Below are positions 1 through 9,899 of a stretch of 64,000 bases of DNA, in pieces (position 1 is the first letter of the stretch; every line of letters begins with the position of its first letter). The notes under the pieces were generated by a model, which saw only the letters and a list, made by a program, of their open reading frames with translations, searched no databases and was not told the DNA's origin. The position numbers were made by a program, and so were the translations under genes. The DNA is from Dyella flava (GTDB lineage Bacteria; Pseudomonadota; Gammaproteobacteria; Xanthomonadales; Rhodanobacteraceae), in NCBI RefSeq assembly GCF_016904955.1, contig NZ_JADIKE010000032.1:62001-126000 (forward strand), given 5' to 3'.

Positions 1-1103
1 ATGAGCAGGTGCTGGCCGCCGGTGGCCTGCATATCGTCGGCACCGAGCGCCACGAGTCCCGCCGTATCGACAATCAGCTGCGCGGCCGCTCCGGTCGTCA
101 GGGTGACCCTGGATCCTCGCGTTTCTACCTTTCGCTGCAGGACAACCTGCTGCGCATCTTCGGTGGCGAAGGCCTGGTGCGCTGGATGAAGCGCTTCGGC
201 ATGAAGGAAGACGAGGCGCTGGAAGACCGCATGATCAGCCGCCAGATCGAAAAGGCGCAGCGCAAGGTCGAGCAGCATAACTTCGACATCCGCAAAAACC
301 TGCTGGAATACGACGACGTCGCCAACGATCAGCGCAAGGTTATCTATCGCCAGCGCGATGAGCTGCTGGAAGAAGATGACGTTTCCGCGACGGTGGCCGA
401 TATCCGCGAAGACGTGGTCGATAGTCTTGTGCGTCGTTACGTCCCGGCCGACAGCATCGATGAGCAGTGGGATGTGGCTGGCCTGGAGCGCGAGCTCGAA
501 AGCGATTTCGGTCTCTCGGCCCAGCTCAAGCATTGGCTTGAGCACCAATCCGAGGCTGATGCCGGCACCGTGCTGGAGCACGTGCGCACACTCATCAACG
601 AGATGTTCCAGGCCAAGGAAAAACAGATCGGCCCCGAAACCATGCGCCAGCTTGAAAAGCACATCATGCTGAGCGTGGTGGACAATGCCTGGAAGGAACA
701 CCTTTCCAGCATGGATTACATGCGTCAGGGCATTTATCTGCGCGGATACGCGCAGCAGGATCCCAAGCAGGCATTCAAGCGCGAATCGTTCGACCTGTTC
801 TCGCAGATGCTGGCGCGCATCAAGACCGAGGTCACCCAGATGCTGGCGCGCATTCGCATTCGCAGCGAGGAAGAAGTTGCTGCGATGGAAGCCGAGCAAC
901 AGCGCATGGCCGAGCGCATGCAGCGCCAGATGCTGGCCAGTGGCGGTGGCGCGCCGGTGGGAGCGCTGGGCGCGGAAGCGGCGGTGCAGCAACAACCTGC
1001 GTCGCCCGAGCAGGTGGTGAATGGTCCGAAGGTGGGGCGCAACGACCCTTGCCCGTGCGGTTCCGGCAAGAAGTACAAGCACTGCCACGGTCAGTTGAGC
1101 TGA
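1..1103 (+). CDS. secA: Protein translocase ATPase SecA, C-terminal part (5' end outside window)
   Basis: SecA is the cytosolic ATPase that drives preproteins through SecYEG. Only the last ~366 residues are present; reading is open from base 3. The fragment begins in the second nucleotide-binding fold: [20 protein letters not shown], whose last six residues are helicase motif VI, lies at the very start. The helical wing/scaffold region follows, then a low-complexity Met/Gln/Ala linker. The C-terminus carries the zinc motif [13 protein letters not shown] (three Cys plus His), which binds SecB and phospholipid. The family is usually ~900 residues, so about 60% lies upstream. It ends with TGA and is followed by a REP-like hairpin and the convergent apaH gene. 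Identification is secure. Confidence 0.98.
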   Translation, partial: EQVLAAGGLHIVGTERHESRRIDNQLRGRSGRQGDPGSSRFYLSLQDNLLRIFGGEGLVRWMKRFGMKEDEALEDRMISRQIEKAQRKVEQHNFDIRKNLLEYDDVANDQRKVIYRQRDELLEEDDVSATVADIREDVVDSLVRRYVPADSIDEQWDVAGLERELESDFGLSAQLKHWLEHQSEADAGTVLEHVRTLINEMFQAKEKQIGPETMRQLEKHIMLSVVDNAWKEHLSSMDYMRQGIYLRGYAQQDPKQAFKRESFDLFSQMLARIKTEVTQMLARIRIRSEEEVAAMEAEQQRMAERMQRQMLASGGGAPVGALGAEAAVQQQPASPEQVVNGPKVGRNDPCPCGSGKKYKHCHGQLS

Positions 1104-1119
1104 CCGTGCGCAATTTGAT

Positions 1120-1143
1120 GTAGGTCGGGTTAGCCCGACTTAC
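1120..1143. repeat. GTAG-headed REP-like palindrome
   Basis: The sequence reads GTAG, then stem GTCGGG (1124-1129), loop TTAG and stem CCCGAC, then TTAC, so it is almost a perfect palindrome. It sits 16 bases after the secA stop between convergent genes and may act as a bidirectional terminator. Its GTAG head and hairpin resemble the elements at 56.2-56.6 kb, suggesting one REP family mobilised by RAYT transposases. Confidence 0.6.
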
Positions 1144-1167
1144 GTCAGTGCCGGGCCGGGTGTGGAT

Positions 1168-2019
1168 TTAGTCGCCGTCGCCTGCCAGGCGCTTGCGATG
1201 TGGCTCGGCATCCACGGTGATGTACTGCGGTTCTTCACCATCAAGGCGTAGCGCAGTGAGCTTGCCGCCCCATACGCAGCCCGTATCGATGCCGTAGACG
1301 CCCAGGCCGGCGAAGCGCCCCAGCGCGGACCAGTGTCCGCACACGATGCGCATGTCGCGGCGGCGCATGCCGGGTACTTCGAACCAGGGATACATGCCCG
1401 GCTTTTGCGTGCCGGGGGCACCCTTGCCTTCGAAATCGATGCGCCCGTTGACGTCACAGAAGCGCATGCGCGTCAAAGTGTTGATCGCGGCGCGCATGCG
1501 TTCGATGCCTTGCAGCCGGCTCGACCATGCAGCCGGACGATTGCCGAACAGGTTTTTCAGCAGCCTGGGGTGGCGCGGGCTGGAAAGCTCGCGTTCGATT
1601 TCCAGCGCACAACGCTGCGCCTGCTTGAGTGTCCAGGTTGGGGCCAGGCCGGCATGAACCATCGTCCAGCCCAGGGTTTCGTCGTGATGCAGCAGTTTCT
1701 GGCTGCGCAGCCACTCAAACAGCGTGGGCGCATCCGCGGCGAACAGCACTTCGCGCAGCTCGGGGTTGACCCGCGCCTGTGCGTCCTCTTTGCGTAAAGC
1801 GATGGCGAGCAAACTGAGGTCGTGATTGCCGAGCGTCACGATGGAGCTCTCGCGCAAGGAATGCACCAGGCGCAAGGTATCCAGTGATTGTCCTCCGCGA
1901 TTTACCAGATCACCGCAGAACCACAGGCGATCATGCGTCGGATCGAAGCGCAGCTTCTCCAGCAGCCGCTGCAATTCCGGATAGCAGCCTTGTACATCGC
2001 CGATTGCATAGGTAGCCAT
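1168..2019 (-). CDS. apaH: Symmetrical bis(5'-nucleosyl)-tetraphosphatase ApaH
   Basis: This enzyme hydrolyses Ap4A to two ADP and can decap Np4-capped RNA; it is a cytosolic metallophosphatase. The 283 residues match the family length. Calcineurin-type metal motifs are all present: GDVQG at 7-11, GDLVNRG at 36-42 and GNHD at 64-67. It is the last gene of the lptD-surA-pdxA-rsmA-apaG-apaH run, 52 bases after apaG, the same order as in enterobacteria. The gene converges on secA. No anomaly is visible. Confidence 0.97.
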   Translation of the reverse strand: MATYAIGDVQGCYPELQRLLEKLRFDPTHDRLWFCGDLVNRGGQSLDTLRLVHSLRESSIVTLGNHDLSLLAIALRKEDAQARVNPELREVLFAADAPTLFEWLRSQKLLHHDETLGWTMVHAGLAPTWTLKQAQRCALEIERELSSPRHPRLLKNLFGNRPAAWSSRLQGIERMRAAINTLTRMRFCDVNGRIDFEGKGAPGTQKPGMYPWFEVPGMRRRDMRIVCGHWSALGRFAGLGVYGIDTGCVWGGKLTALRLDGEEPQYITVDAEPHRKRLAGDGD

Positions 2020-2071
2020 CAGCGCGTCGCCTCAAAGGTCTGCTGCGCGCCGCGCATCATGTCGGTTCCTC

Positions 2072-2455
2072 TCAATGGAGCGTGCGTGGGATGGAAAGAG
2101 TGAAGGTCGGGATAGGCGCCTCGAAACGCGTGCCGTCGTCGGCGACCATCTGGTAGCTGCCGTGCATGGTGCCCACCGCCGTTTCCAACACTGCGCCGGA
2201 GGTGTATTCGTAATCGTCGCCGGGGCGCATCCATGGTTGTTCGCCAACCACGCCTTCTCCGTGCACTTCCTCGATCTTGCCGTTGGCATCCGTGATCACC
2301 CAATGACGGGTGAGCAAGCGGGCGGGAAGAACGCCCGCATTATGCAGTTTGATCGTGTACGCGAAGACGTAGCGATTCTCGCCAGGAGCCGATTGGTCCG
2401 GAACGAAGCGAGTCTGGACGCGCACGTCGATCGAGTAGGGGGATTTCTCGTTCAT
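2072..2455 (-). CDS. apaG: ApaG domain protein
   Basis: ApaG is a small beta-sandwich (fibronectin III-like) protein that accompanies ApaH. Its biochemical role is unsettled; divalent metal or pyrophosphate binding has been discussed. At 127 residues it matches the family (about 125). Diagnostic segments are [42 protein letters not shown] and [10 protein letters not shown] chose the ATG giving MNEKSPY because an upstream ATG (base 2485) would add ten residues with no counterpart in the family. It lies between rsmA and apaH on the same strand. Confidence 0.95.
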   Translation of the reverse strand: MNEKSPYSIDVRVQTRFVPDQSAPGENRYVFAYTIKLHNAGVLPARLLTRHWVITDANGKIEEVHGEGVVGEQPWMRPGDDYEYTSGAVLETAVGTMHGSYQMVADDGTRFEAPIPTFTLSIPRTLH

Positions 2456-2529
2456 GATGCCATTGTAAGGGCTAAGCATGCTCATGGGCAGCGTGGCTCA
2501 CGCCGCTTTGCTCGGGCCCGACTAGGGTG

Positions 2530-3318
2530 TCATGAAGCCACTTCGACTTTGGCGAGTCGCACAAAATCCTGGGGCGAGAGTGTCTCTGCCCGCGCCTTGG
2601 GATCGACATCGGCCTGCCGGATCGCGTCAGCATCCATCCATTGCCGCAACGCGTTGCTGAGCGTCTTGCGACGCTGAGCGAAGGCGGCTTTTACAATCCC
2701 ATATAACCGTTCCGGATCCGCATCGTGGCGTGCCTCGGGCGCAAGCGGCACCAGGCGAACCACGGACGAATCGACTTTCGGGGGTGGACGGAAAGCGCCA
2801 GGCGGTACATCGAACAGCGGCTCGACTCGACATGCGAGTTGCAGCATGACGGATAGCCGTCCATACACCTTGCTGCCCGGTTCGGCCGCCATACGATCGA
2901 CCACTTCCTTTTGCAGCATGAAATGCATATCGGTGATGGCCGCTGCATGGTCGATGCAGTGAAACAGGATCGGGCTGGAGATGTAGTACGGCAGATTGCC
3001 GGCAATACGCAGACGCGAAACGCCTTCGCGATGCGCCATGGCGGTGAAATCAACCTTCAATACATCCGCGTGCACGATGGCCAGTTCGCCGATGCCGGCG
3101 GCATGGGCGTGCAGGTTAGGGATGAGGTCGGTATCCAGTTCGATTGCGGTGAGCTTGCCTGCGGCAGCCAACAAGGGGAACGTCAGGGCGCCTTCGCCGG
3201 GGCCGATTTCCACCAGAAAATCATCGGGGCGTGGCGAGATGGCATTGACGATGCGCTCGATGTAACGACGTTCGTGCAGGAAGTGCTGGCCGAAGCTTTT
3301 TTTGGGACGGGCGCTCAT
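2530..3318 (-). CDS. rsmA: 16S rRNA (adenine1518/1519-N6)-dimethyltransferase RsmA/KsgA
   Basis: It dimethylates two adjacent adenines in the 3' hairpin of 16S rRNA during late 30S assembly; loss gives kasugamycin resistance. The 262-residue product opens with the family signature KKSFGQHFL. The SAM-binding loop VEIGPGEG follows near residues 36-43, and the catalytic NLPYYIS motif is at 108-114. The ATG at 3318 starts only four bases after the pdxA stop (TAA at 3323-3325), which favours it over an in-frame start at 3357 that would overlap pdxA. It is part of the surA-pdxA-rsmA-apaGH operon. Confidence 0.97.
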   Translation of the reverse strand: MSARPKKSFGQHFLHERRYIERIVNAISPRPDDFLVEIGPGEGALTFPLLAAAGKLTAIELDTDLIPNLHAHAAGIGELAIVHADVLKVDFTAMAHREGVSRLRIAGNLPYYISSPILFHCIDHAAAITDMHFMLQKEVVDRMAAEPGSKVYGRLSVMLQLACRVEPLFDVPPGAFRPPPKVDSSVVRLVPLAPEARHDADPERLYGIVKAAFAQRRKTLSNALRQWMDADAIRQADVDPKARAETLSPQDFVRLAKVEVAS

Positions 3319-3322
3319 GGGA

Positions 3323-4327
3323 TTACGGCTGGATGACTTTACGGCTGCGGGCGACAAGATCCAGCGCCAGATTGGCCGCAGCGATCAGGCTGGATGGATC
3401 GGCCTTGCCGCTACCGGCCAGGTCCAGGGCGGTGCCGTGGTCGACAGATGTGCGGATGAAGGGCAGGCCCAGCGTGAGATTCACGGTGCGATCGAACGCT
3501 TCGCTTTTGAGTACCGGTAACGCCTGGTCGTGATACATCGCGAGTACGGCGTCGTAGCGCTTTCGCTGGGCGGGCACGAAGGCGGTGTCGGCCGGCAAGG
3601 GGCCAAGCAACTGCATGCCTTGTCCACGGAGCTTTTCCAGCACGGGGATGATCGTGTCGATTTCCTCGTGTCCGATATGGCCGTTTTCGCCAGCATGCGG
3701 ATTGAGGCCGAGAACGGCGATGCGCGGTTCGGAGAAGCCAAACTTCGCGCGTAGTTCGGCATGCACGATACGCAGTGTCCGCTCCAGCGAAAACGCGTCA
3801 ATGGCAGCGGAGACCGCGTGCAAGGGCAGGTGCGTGGTCGCCAGGGCGACACGCAGCTCGGGGCTGGCCAGCATCATCACCACGTCGGCATGGCTCTGCG
3901 CGGCAAAAAATTCAGTGTGACCGCTGAAGGGGATGCCCGCCTCATTGATCGAGGACTTCTGCAGCGGTGCCGTGACCACGGCGGCATAGCGTCCCTCGGC
4001 ACAACCACGCGCTGCTTCGGACAACGTGGCGAGCACGTGCTGGGCATTGCTTGGATCGGGTGTGCCAGGGACTTCTGGAGCGGCCAGCGGGATATGCCGC
4101 ACGCGCAGGCTACCTGCGGCACGTGTTGCGGTATCTGCACCGTCATCATCGATCAGCGTGATGGTGGTGCCGCAGCGCGCGGCGGCGCGTTCAAGCAGCG
4201 AACGATCGGTGATCGCAACGAAATTGGCCGCCAGCGAGGTGGCGGCCAATCGGACAAGCAACTCAGGACCCACCCCAGCCGGCTCGCCTGCAGTCAGGGC
4301 GAGCCGCGGTAGTGCGGAACCGTTCAC
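3323..4327 (-). CDS. pdxA: 4-hydroxythreonine-4-phosphate dehydrogenase PdxA
   Basis: PdxA oxidises 4-phosphohydroxy-L-threonine with NAD in the DXP-dependent route to pyridoxal phosphate. The 334 residues match the family (~330). The N-terminus has LTAGEPAGVGPE. Later segments are FSGHTEFFA, GLNPHAGENGHIGHEEID and MYHDQALPVLK, which supply the metal-binding histidines, and the FIRTSVDHGTALDLAGSGKAD active-site region near the C-terminus. It lies 25 bases after surA and four bases before rsmA, so co-transcription is very likely. Confidence 0.97.
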   Translation of the reverse strand: MNGSALPRLALTAGEPAGVGPELLVRLAATSLAANFVAITDRSLLERAAARCGTTITLIDDDGADTATRAAGSLRVRHIPLAAPEVPGTPDPSNAQHVLATLSEAARGCAEGRYAAVVTAPLQKSSINEAGIPFSGHTEFFAAQSHADVVMMLASPELRVALATTHLPLHAVSAAIDAFSLERTLRIVHAELRAKFGFSEPRIAVLGLNPHAGENGHIGHEEIDTIIPVLEKLRGQGMQLLGPLPADTAFVPAQRKRYDAVLAMYHDQALPVLKSEAFDRTVNLTLGLPFIRTSVDHGTALDLAGSGKADPSSLIAAANLALDLVARSRKVIQP

Positions 4328-4352
4328 GGCGCTCTCGCGAATGGCGAGGCCA

Positions 4353-5717
4353 TTACGGAGACGCCTTTTCGACCGGGCCGTTGTTGTTCGAGTCGTTGGA
4401 CTCTTGCAGTTCCGGTACCAGGATCTTTACGTAGGCGTCGGAGCGCAGCTGGCGCAGGAAGTCGTCGTAGGCCTGGTCGGCTTTGCGGTTGCCGATCGCC
4501 TGGCGGGCCTGATCGCGAGCCACTTCCGTGGTCATGTCGGTGCTGCGCGTACCCAGGCGCTGCAGGATGTGCCAGCCGGCTTCGCTCTGGAACGGCTGTG
4601 AAATCTCGCCATCTTTCATCTGGTCCACTTTCTGGCCGATCAGCGTGCCCCAATCGCCCTGCTGGAACCAGCCCATGTCACCGCCGGCGTTGGCGGTCGT
4701 GTCGTCATTGGAGTTGTCCTTCGCCAACTTGGCGAAGTCCTCGTGCTTGTTGACGATGCGGTTGTAGAGATCCTCGGCTTTCTGCTGGGCCTGGGTCGGA
4801 GACAGCAATTCGCTCGGACGGATCAGGATCTGGCGTGCGTGGTATTCGGTCACCATCTGCTTGCTGGGTGCGCGTGTGCCGATCAGCTGCAGGATGTGGA
4901 AACCGGTCGGACCATGCAGGATGCCACTCACTTCGCCGGGCTTCAGGGAGTCAATGGTGTCCACGAAAGCCGGCGGCACTTCGTCCATGCGGCGCCAGCC
5001 CAGGTCGCCGCCGTCCAGTGCGTCCGGGGCGTCGGAGAAGCGGATGGCGGCGGCCTTGAAGTTCATGCCGCCCTTGATTGCGGCACGCGCCTGCTCAGCC
5101 TTGTTCTCGGCCGCCTGAATATCGGCAGCGCTGGCGCCGCTGGGAATGCTGACCTGGATATGCGCCAGATGCACTTCGCCGGCCTTGTAGGTGGGGCTGT
5201 TGAGGAGGTTGTCGATTTCGCTGTTGGTGACCGAAACCGAGTCACGCACCACGTTCTGGTGCAGCTTCTGCACCACCAATTGATCATGCAGCTGCTGGCG
5301 GAAGGCCTCGAAGCTCAGGCCGCTCTGCTCCACCGCGGCGTGTAGCTGGTCGGGCGTCATCTTGTTCTGAGCCGCGACATTCTGCACAGCCTGGTCAACT
5401 TCGGCGTCGGACACGCGAACACCCTGGTCGTCAGCGCGCTGCAACTGCAGCTTCATCAGGATGAGGCGATCCAGTACCTGTCGGCGCAGCACATCGAGGG
5501 GAGGCAGCTGGCCCGGCTGACTGGCGTACTGCTGCTGGATGGCGGCGACGGCGTCGTTCAGCTCGCTCTGCAGGATGACATCGTCTTCCACCACGGCGAC
5601 GATCCGGTCGATCGGCTGCGGACCGGAAGAGTCCTGCGGCGACAAGAGTTGAGCCTGGGCGAGCGACGGGATCGCCGTGACGATCGTCAGCAGGAACAAC
5701 GCAAAAATCTGCTTCAT
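4353..5717 (-). CDS. surA: Periplasmic chaperone and peptidyl-prolyl isomerase SurA
   Basis: SurA escorts outer-membrane beta-barrels, including LptD encoded just upstream, to the BAM complex. The 454-residue product begins with a Sec signal peptide (hydrophobic core FALFLLTIVTAIPSLAQAQ). An N-terminal SurA chaperone domain (RIVAVVEDDVILQSEL) follows. Two parvulin domains come next: one around 180-275 (HLAHIQVSIP ... GGDLGWR ... GPTGFHILQL) and one around 295-390 (YHARQILIRPS ... GGDMGWFQQGD ... SEAGWHILQR). It is slightly longer than the E. coli protein (428). The C-terminus ends in a short Asn-rich tail. The adjacency to lptD and pdxA is the classic order. Confidence 0.96.
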   Translation of the reverse strand: MKQIFALFLLTIVTAIPSLAQAQLLSPQDSSGPQPIDRIVAVVEDDVILQSELNDAVAAIQQQYASQPGQLPPLDVLRRQVLDRLILMKLQLQRADDQGVRVSDAEVDQAVQNVAAQNKMTPDQLHAAVEQSGLSFEAFRQQLHDQLVVQKLHQNVVRDSVSVTNSEIDNLLNSPTYKAGEVHLAHIQVSIPSGASAADIQAAENKAEQARAAIKGGMNFKAAAIRFSDAPDALDGGDLGWRRMDEVPPAFVDTIDSLKPGEVSGILHGPTGFHILQLIGTRAPSKQMVTEYHARQILIRPSELLSPTQAQQKAEDLYNRIVNKHEDFAKLAKDNSNDDTTANAGGDMGWFQQGDWGTLIGQKVDQMKDGEISQPFQSEAGWHILQRLGTRSTDMTTEVARDQARQAIGNRKADQAYDDFLRQLRSDAYVKILVPELQESNDSNNNGPVEKASP

Positions 5718-5771
5718 CAGTGAACAGCCTTCTGTCGCCGGTGGCGAAGGAAATGAATGGTAAGTCCGAAT

Positions 5772-5790
5772 GGCGGCCGGGCCGGCCGCC
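5772..5790. repeat. GC-rich inverted repeat between lptD and surA
   Basis: GGCGGCC (5772-5778) and GGCCGCC (5784-5790) form a 7-bp stem with a five-base loop. It lies in the 106-base gap between the lptD stop and the surA start and has no T-run. It could attenuate read-through from lptD into surA or stabilise the upstream message; the sequence alone does not decide. Confidence 0.4.
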
Positions 5791-5823
5791 GTTCAGTGCA
5801 CGCCCGACCCTGCCTGGGCGCGC

Positions 5824-8361
5824 TTATTGATAGCCAAGGATATCACGCCGCAGGATGCTGTCCGTCTGACCGCTGAACGCACCCATGCCCTTGAATTCCA
5901 ACTCGAACATGACGGCGGTGTCGCTGCCTGGCGGGATTTGGCCTGGCAGCAGGCTGGTGACGATCCCGTCGTAACCCGTCACATAGCGGCGCGCTATCAC
6001 GCTCAATTTTACGCAGCAACCCTCATATTGCACGCCGGCCACAGCCTCCACCGTGCGCTTGTCCAGGACTGAATACGTCCAGTCGCCGATCAGGCGCCAG
6101 CGGTCCGTGAGCGGATAGACCGCGGAGATATCGTATTGTTCCACCGTTTTCTGGTAGGTCTCGGCCGTTGAGGCAGAGGGGGCAACGAGTGCGAGATTCT
6201 GACGGAGGCGGTAGGAGAAATTGAGCACGCCGTCGAAGCCGAGGCGGCGCTGGATTGTGAACGTGCCTAGCTCGGTCTTGCGGGTGTTTGGATTCCACAG
6301 GTATTCCGAACTCATCGTCCATTGGTCGTTTAGCTGGCTGCTCAATTCAGCCACGTAGTCGGAACCGGCCCAATAGGTGGGTGGGGTATAGGTCTGCTGT
6401 ACCAGCTGTGGCGTGAAATAACGGATCTGTCCGAATGTCGCCGTAAGCCGCTCCACACCGCCTTCGTCGAGCAGTCGGCTGGTGACCGCGGCGGTTAGGT
6501 TGTTGGCATTGATCTGGCGGTCGGCGCCCGCAAACTGGTTCGGCGCGAACAGCATCCAGTCGTCGAAGTCCATCAGACTTGTATCGAACAGTGGCAGGTT
6601 GTTCTGGTTGCGGTAGGGCACGTACAGGTAGTACAGGCGCGGTTCGAGCGTCTGCGTGTAGTTTGTGCCGAACATCGACATGCTGCGATCGAAGATCAGG
6701 CCCTCGTCCAGGCTGACGATCGGCAACGAGCGGCTCGGATTGGCGTCGGTGTACTTGTAGGTGCTTATCGTTGTCGGGGTCGTGATGGCGTAGGTGTAGT
6801 CCTGATATCCCGCGTCCAGCCAGTAATCCGTATAGCGATAGGCGATTTTTGGCCTGATGAACCACCATGAGCCCTGGTAGTCCGCGTCGACATAGGGATA
6901 GAGATCCAGACGGCTGCCTTCCACGCTCTGGGACCTGTGGAACGATACCGCTTCGCTGTTCAGTCCGAAGTCGTACCAGTGCCAGAAAGGGATATCCAGA
7001 TTGAGGGTGGCGCGAGGGAGTCGCTTGTACGGCTCCACAGAGTTCGGTTCCGATGGATCCACGTTCTGCCACATGTCGCCGCCGACCGAAGCGCTCCACC
7101 AGTTGCCCCAGCCGTTCAAATAAACGCTTGAGTACAGCAGTTCTGTGGAGATGGAGAAAAGGTCATCGCCAAAGTCGTGCAGGTAGTTTTGATCCGAAGC
7201 ACGCGTGATATTGGTGTTGAGCGACCATTGAGGCCAAAGCGAATAGCTGTTGACGAATCTGTAGAGATAGCGTTGCTGGCCCTGCGTGTCGAAAGACGAG
7301 GGCGTGATTTTCTGGTCGTTGTACAAGTCGCTGGGCAGGAACTCGAAATCGAATTCGCCTTTCGTCTTGGGGAACATATAACGCACATCGCCGGACAGCA
7401 TGGCGCCACGCAAAGAGTAGTAGCGCGGAATCAGCGTTGCGTCATAGTTGGGTGCAAGATTGAAGTAATACGGAATCCTGAACTGATAGCCCGCCTCGCC
7501 GGTATGCTCGAAGTACGGGTAGAGGAAACCGCTCTGGCGATCGTTGTTCAACGGGAACGACATGTACGGCGTATAGAAGAACGGGACGCCGTAGAGATTC
7601 ATGGTCGCATCGTGCGCCACCCCGCGGCCCACGTTCTGGTCCGTGTCCATCTTCTTGGCGCGTATTTCCCAGATATGGCGGCCGATATCGCAGGTCGAAT
7701 AGGTCGCTACGCTATAGCGGCTGCGATTGGCGTCGAGCATCTGGCCGCGTACCGCCGTGCCGTTGCCGTGCGAATCGAGCATCTGGAAACGCACGTTGCC
7801 GGTGGCGACGCCGGTACTGTTATTGGTGTTGCCGACGATGTGATCCGCCGACACCAGGTTGTCGTATTCCTGGTAGTGCACGTGACCGCGTGCATCGTAA
7901 TCCGACGTATCGCTGTTGTAGTCCGCGACATCGGCATGCAGCTCCTGATCGGCGCGAACGGTCTTCACGTTGCCGGTCAGGTGGTAGATGGTCTGGTCCG
8001 GACTCTGCACATGGTCGGCCCAGACATAGGTCTTGGCGGTTTCGCGCAGCGACGAGTCCTTGCTCAGGAACGGATCGTAGAACTCCAGCAGGCCGTTGGG
8101 CCGGCACAAGGCGAAGTTATCCGGGCGAGGGGGGCAGAGAAAGGTGCCCAGCGGGCAGACCACCTCCGCGCCATCCAGGCTGGCCTTGGGCTTCCTGTTT
8201 TGGCTTCCGGCATAAACGGCAGGGCTGCTGCTGAGCAGCGCAGCAGAGGCGGCGATTGCCAGCAGGCGGCGTGGAGGCAGATAACGCAAGGGCGGCGTAG
8301 GCTTCACGTAGGCAGTCAATCGGAGGCGAAGGGGCGTTAAGCTAACAGAAAGGCCCTTCAA
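5824..8361 (-). CDS. lptD: LPS-assembly outer-membrane protein LptD
   Basis: LptD, with LptE, forms the outer-membrane pore that inserts lipopolysaccharide into the outer leaflet. An OstA/LptA-like periplasmic domain ([20 protein letters not shown] ... [10 protein letters not shown]) is followed by a long C-terminal beta-barrel rich in Tyr/Trp (WEIRAKKM ... [10 protein letters not shown] ... [10 protein letters not shown]). Length 845 is normal for Xanthomonadales. The start is uncertain: no ATG is available. TTG at 8361 gives the longest product, while GTG at 8307 gives VKPTPPLRY leading straight into the signal peptide ([19 protein letters not shown]). Neither has a strong ribosome-binding site. 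Divergent from msrB with a ~30-base gap, so the promoters must overlap. Confidence 0.95.
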   Translation of the reverse strand: MKGLSVSLTPLRLRLTAYVKPTPPLRYLPPRRLLAIAASAALLSSSPAVYAGSQNRKPKASLDGAEVVCPLGTFLCPPRPDNFALCRPNGLLEFYDPFLSKDSSLRETAKTYVWADHVQSPDQTIYHLTGNVKTVRADQELHADVADYNSDTSDYDARGHVHYQEYDNLVSADHIVGNTNNSTGVATGNVRFQMLDSHGNGTAVRGQMLDANRSRYSVATYSTCDIGRHIWEIRAKKMDTDQNVGRGVAHDATMNLYGVPFFYTPYMSFPLNNDRQSGFLYPYFEHTGEAGYQFRIPYYFNLAPNYDATLIPRYYSLRGAMLSGDVRYMFPKTKGEFDFEFLPSDLYNDQKITPSSFDTQGQQRYLYRFVNSYSLWPQWSLNTNITRASDQNYLHDFGDDLFSISTELLYSSVYLNGWGNWWSASVGGDMWQNVDPSEPNSVEPYKRLPRATLNLDIPFWHWYDFGLNSEAVSFHRSQSVEGSRLDLYPYVDADYQGSWWFIRPKIAYRYTDYWLDAGYQDYTYAITTPTTISTYKYTDANPSRSLPIVSLDEGLIFDRSMSMFGTNYTQTLEPRLYYLYVPYRNQNNLPLFDTSLMDFDDWMLFAPNQFAGADRQINANNLTAAVTSRLLDEGGVERLTATFGQIRYFTPQLVQQTYTPPTYWAGSDYVAELSSQLNDQWTMSSEYLWNPNTRKTELGTFTIQRRLGFDGVLNFSYRLRQNLALVAPSASTAETYQKTVEQYDISAVYPLTDRWRLIGDWTYSVLDKRTVEAVAGVQYEGCCVKLSVIARRYVTGYDGIVTSLLPGQIPPGSDTAVMFELEFKGMGAFSGQTDSILRRDILGYQ

Positions 8362-8390
8362 TCGGCACGGGCTCTGGATGGAGATTCAAC

Positions 8391-8792
8391 ATGAGCGAGC
8401 ACAAGCCTGACAAGACCGACGAACAATGGCGAGAAAGCTTGAGCCCGGAACAATATGCGGTGTGCCGTTGCTCAGCCACCGAGCCGCCTTTCAGCGGCAA
8501 GTGGTATCGGCACAAGGAGCCGGGTACTTATATCTGTGTGGCCTGCAAGGCCCCCGTGTTTGCTTCCGAAACCAAGTACGACTCCGGTTCGGGCTGGCCC
8601 AGCTTCTTCCAGCCGGTGACACGTTCCGCCGTCAGCCTGTTGCAGGATGACAGCCACGGTATGCATCGTACGGAAGTGCGATGTGCGGCGTGTGAGTCAC
8701 ATCTGGGACACGTTTTTCCGGACGGCCCCAAGCCCACCGGTCTGCGCTATTGCATCAACTCGCTGGCGCTGGATTTTGTGCCATTGAAATGA
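8391..8792 (+). CDS. msrB: Peptide-methionine (R)-S-oxide reductase MsrB
   Basis: MsrB reduces the R epimer of methionine sulfoxide in proteins, using thioredoxin. At 133 residues it is the standard single-domain form. The structural zinc is bound by two CxxC pairs, C49/C52 (CVAC) and C98/C101 (CAAC). The catalytic Cys is C121 in [15 protein letters not shown] (66-75) and [10 protein letters not shown] are family signatures. It is transcribed away from lptD and is followed by a hairpin and the convergent deacetylase gene. Confidence 0.97.
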   Translation: MSEHKPDKTDEQWRESLSPEQYAVCRCSATEPPFSGKWYRHKEPGTYICVACKAPVFASETKYDSGSGWPSFFQPVTRSAVSLLQDDSHGMHRTEVRCAACESHLGHVFPDGPKPTGLRYCINSLALDFVPLK

Positions 8793-8916
8793 TGTTTGCG
8801 GAGAGGGTGCTTTGGATCTTCTCCCCTTGGGGCGGCTTGGGGCGGCGCGCAGGGACTGACCATCATGGTCACGGTTTCGATACAGATTTGCGCAAGCACT
8901 GGCCCCTCACCTCAAT

Positions 8917-8937
8917 CCTCTCCCCAAAGGGGAGAGG
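8917..8937. repeat. Perfect 9-bp hairpin after msrB
   Basis: CCTCTCCCC (8917-8925), loop AAA, GGGGAGAGG (8929-8937). It lies in the 175-base gap between convergent msrB and the deacetylase gene, which otherwise holds no gene. A related CTCCCCTTGGGGCGGC stretch occurs about 100 bases earlier. It probably serves as a dispersed repeat and/or terminator; there is no T-run. Confidence 0.5.
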
Positions 8938-8967
8938 AAGCGAAGGTCGGCGCTCTGCGCCGGTTTG

Positions 8968-9891
8968 TTATGAGTCTAAGAGCGCGCTCACATGGGCGCT
9001 TGTGCAAGCGGCCAGCGCGCTCAGCTCATAACCGCCTTCCAGGGTCGACACCAGCCTGCCGCCCGCATGTGCGCGAGCTACATCGACCAGCCGCTCGGTA
9101 ATCCAGGCGTAATCTTCGGTTTGCAGGCGGATATCGGCCAGCGGGTCGTTGCGATGCGCATCGAATCCAGCCGACACCAGCACAAGTTGCGGCTTGAACG
9201 CATGTAATCGCGGTAGCAGCGCGCCGTCCCACAGTTCCCGAAATTCGTAAGAACCATCGCCAGGAGAAAGCGGGGCATTGATGATATTTCCTGCGCCGTG
9301 CTCATCCTCGCGCCCGGTGCCCGGGTAGAGCGGGGATTGGTGGCTGGAAATGAACAGCACCTGCGGCTCGCGCTGGAAAATATCCTGGGTGCCATTGCCG
9401 TGATGCACATCGAAGTCGGCGATCGCTACCCGCTTCAAACCATGCGCCGCGATGGCATGGGCGGCACCTACCGCGATGTTGTTGAACAGGCAAAAGCCCA
9501 TCGCGGTATCGGGCGTGGCGTGATGGCCTGGCGGACGGACCGCGCAAAAAGCGTGCGAGACGGGCCCCTTCATGACGGCATCGATGGCAGCGATCACCGC
9601 ACCGGCGGCGCGCAGTCCAGCTTCAGCCGAGGCCGGCGACATCAAGGTGTCTTCATCCAGCCGGACCGTGCCCGATTCCGGCGTGGTGGCAAGGATCCGG
9701 TCCACATGGGCCGCGGTGTGGACCCGGAGCAGTTGCTCGCGGGTAGCACGCGGCGCTTCCACCCGATCCACGAGGGCAAAGCGGTCCTGATCCAGGGCAT
9801 GTAGTACCGCGCGAAGCCGTGCGGGGGATTCGGCATGGCCCGGGCCGGGGTCGTGCTGCAGGCAAACGGCGTGGGTATAGAGCTGCAGCAT
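8968..9891 (-). CDS. Histone deacetylase family protein (acetoin-utilisation-type deacetylase)
   Basis: This is a zinc-dependent amidohydrolase of the arginase/deacetylase fold. Bacterial members remove acetyl groups from lysines or polyamines; the substrate here is unknown. The 307-residue product starts MLQLYTHAV at ATG 9891, eight bases downstream of the adenosyltransferase stop. The classical motifs are present in order: HDPGPGHAESPARL, RPPGHHA, the zinc motif DFDVHHGNGTQDIF, SAGFDAH and LEGGYEL. A much longer upstream reading frame is only the antisense of neighbouring coding sequence. It is the third gene of a tight minus-strand operon. Confidence 0.93.
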   Translation of the reverse strand: MLQLYTHAVCLQHDPGPGHAESPARLRAVLHALDQDRFALVDRVEAPRATREQLLRVHTAAHVDRILATTPESGTVRLDEDTLMSPASAEAGLRAAGAVIAAIDAVMKGPVSHAFCAVRPPGHHATPDTAMGFCLFNNIAVGAAHAIAAHGLKRVAIADFDVHHGNGTQDIFQREPQVLFISSHQSPLYPGTGREDEHGAGNIINAPLSPGDGSYEFRELWDGALLPRLHAFKPQLVLVSAGFDAHRNDPLADIRLQTEDYAWITERLVDVARAHAGGRLVSTLEGGYELSALAACTSAHVSALLDS

Positions 9892-9899
9892 GTGGCGGC

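Noticed and set aside
7177..8340. 387-codon frame antisense to lptD
   Set aside because: Val/Arg-rich antisense of the LptD barrel; no supporting signal.
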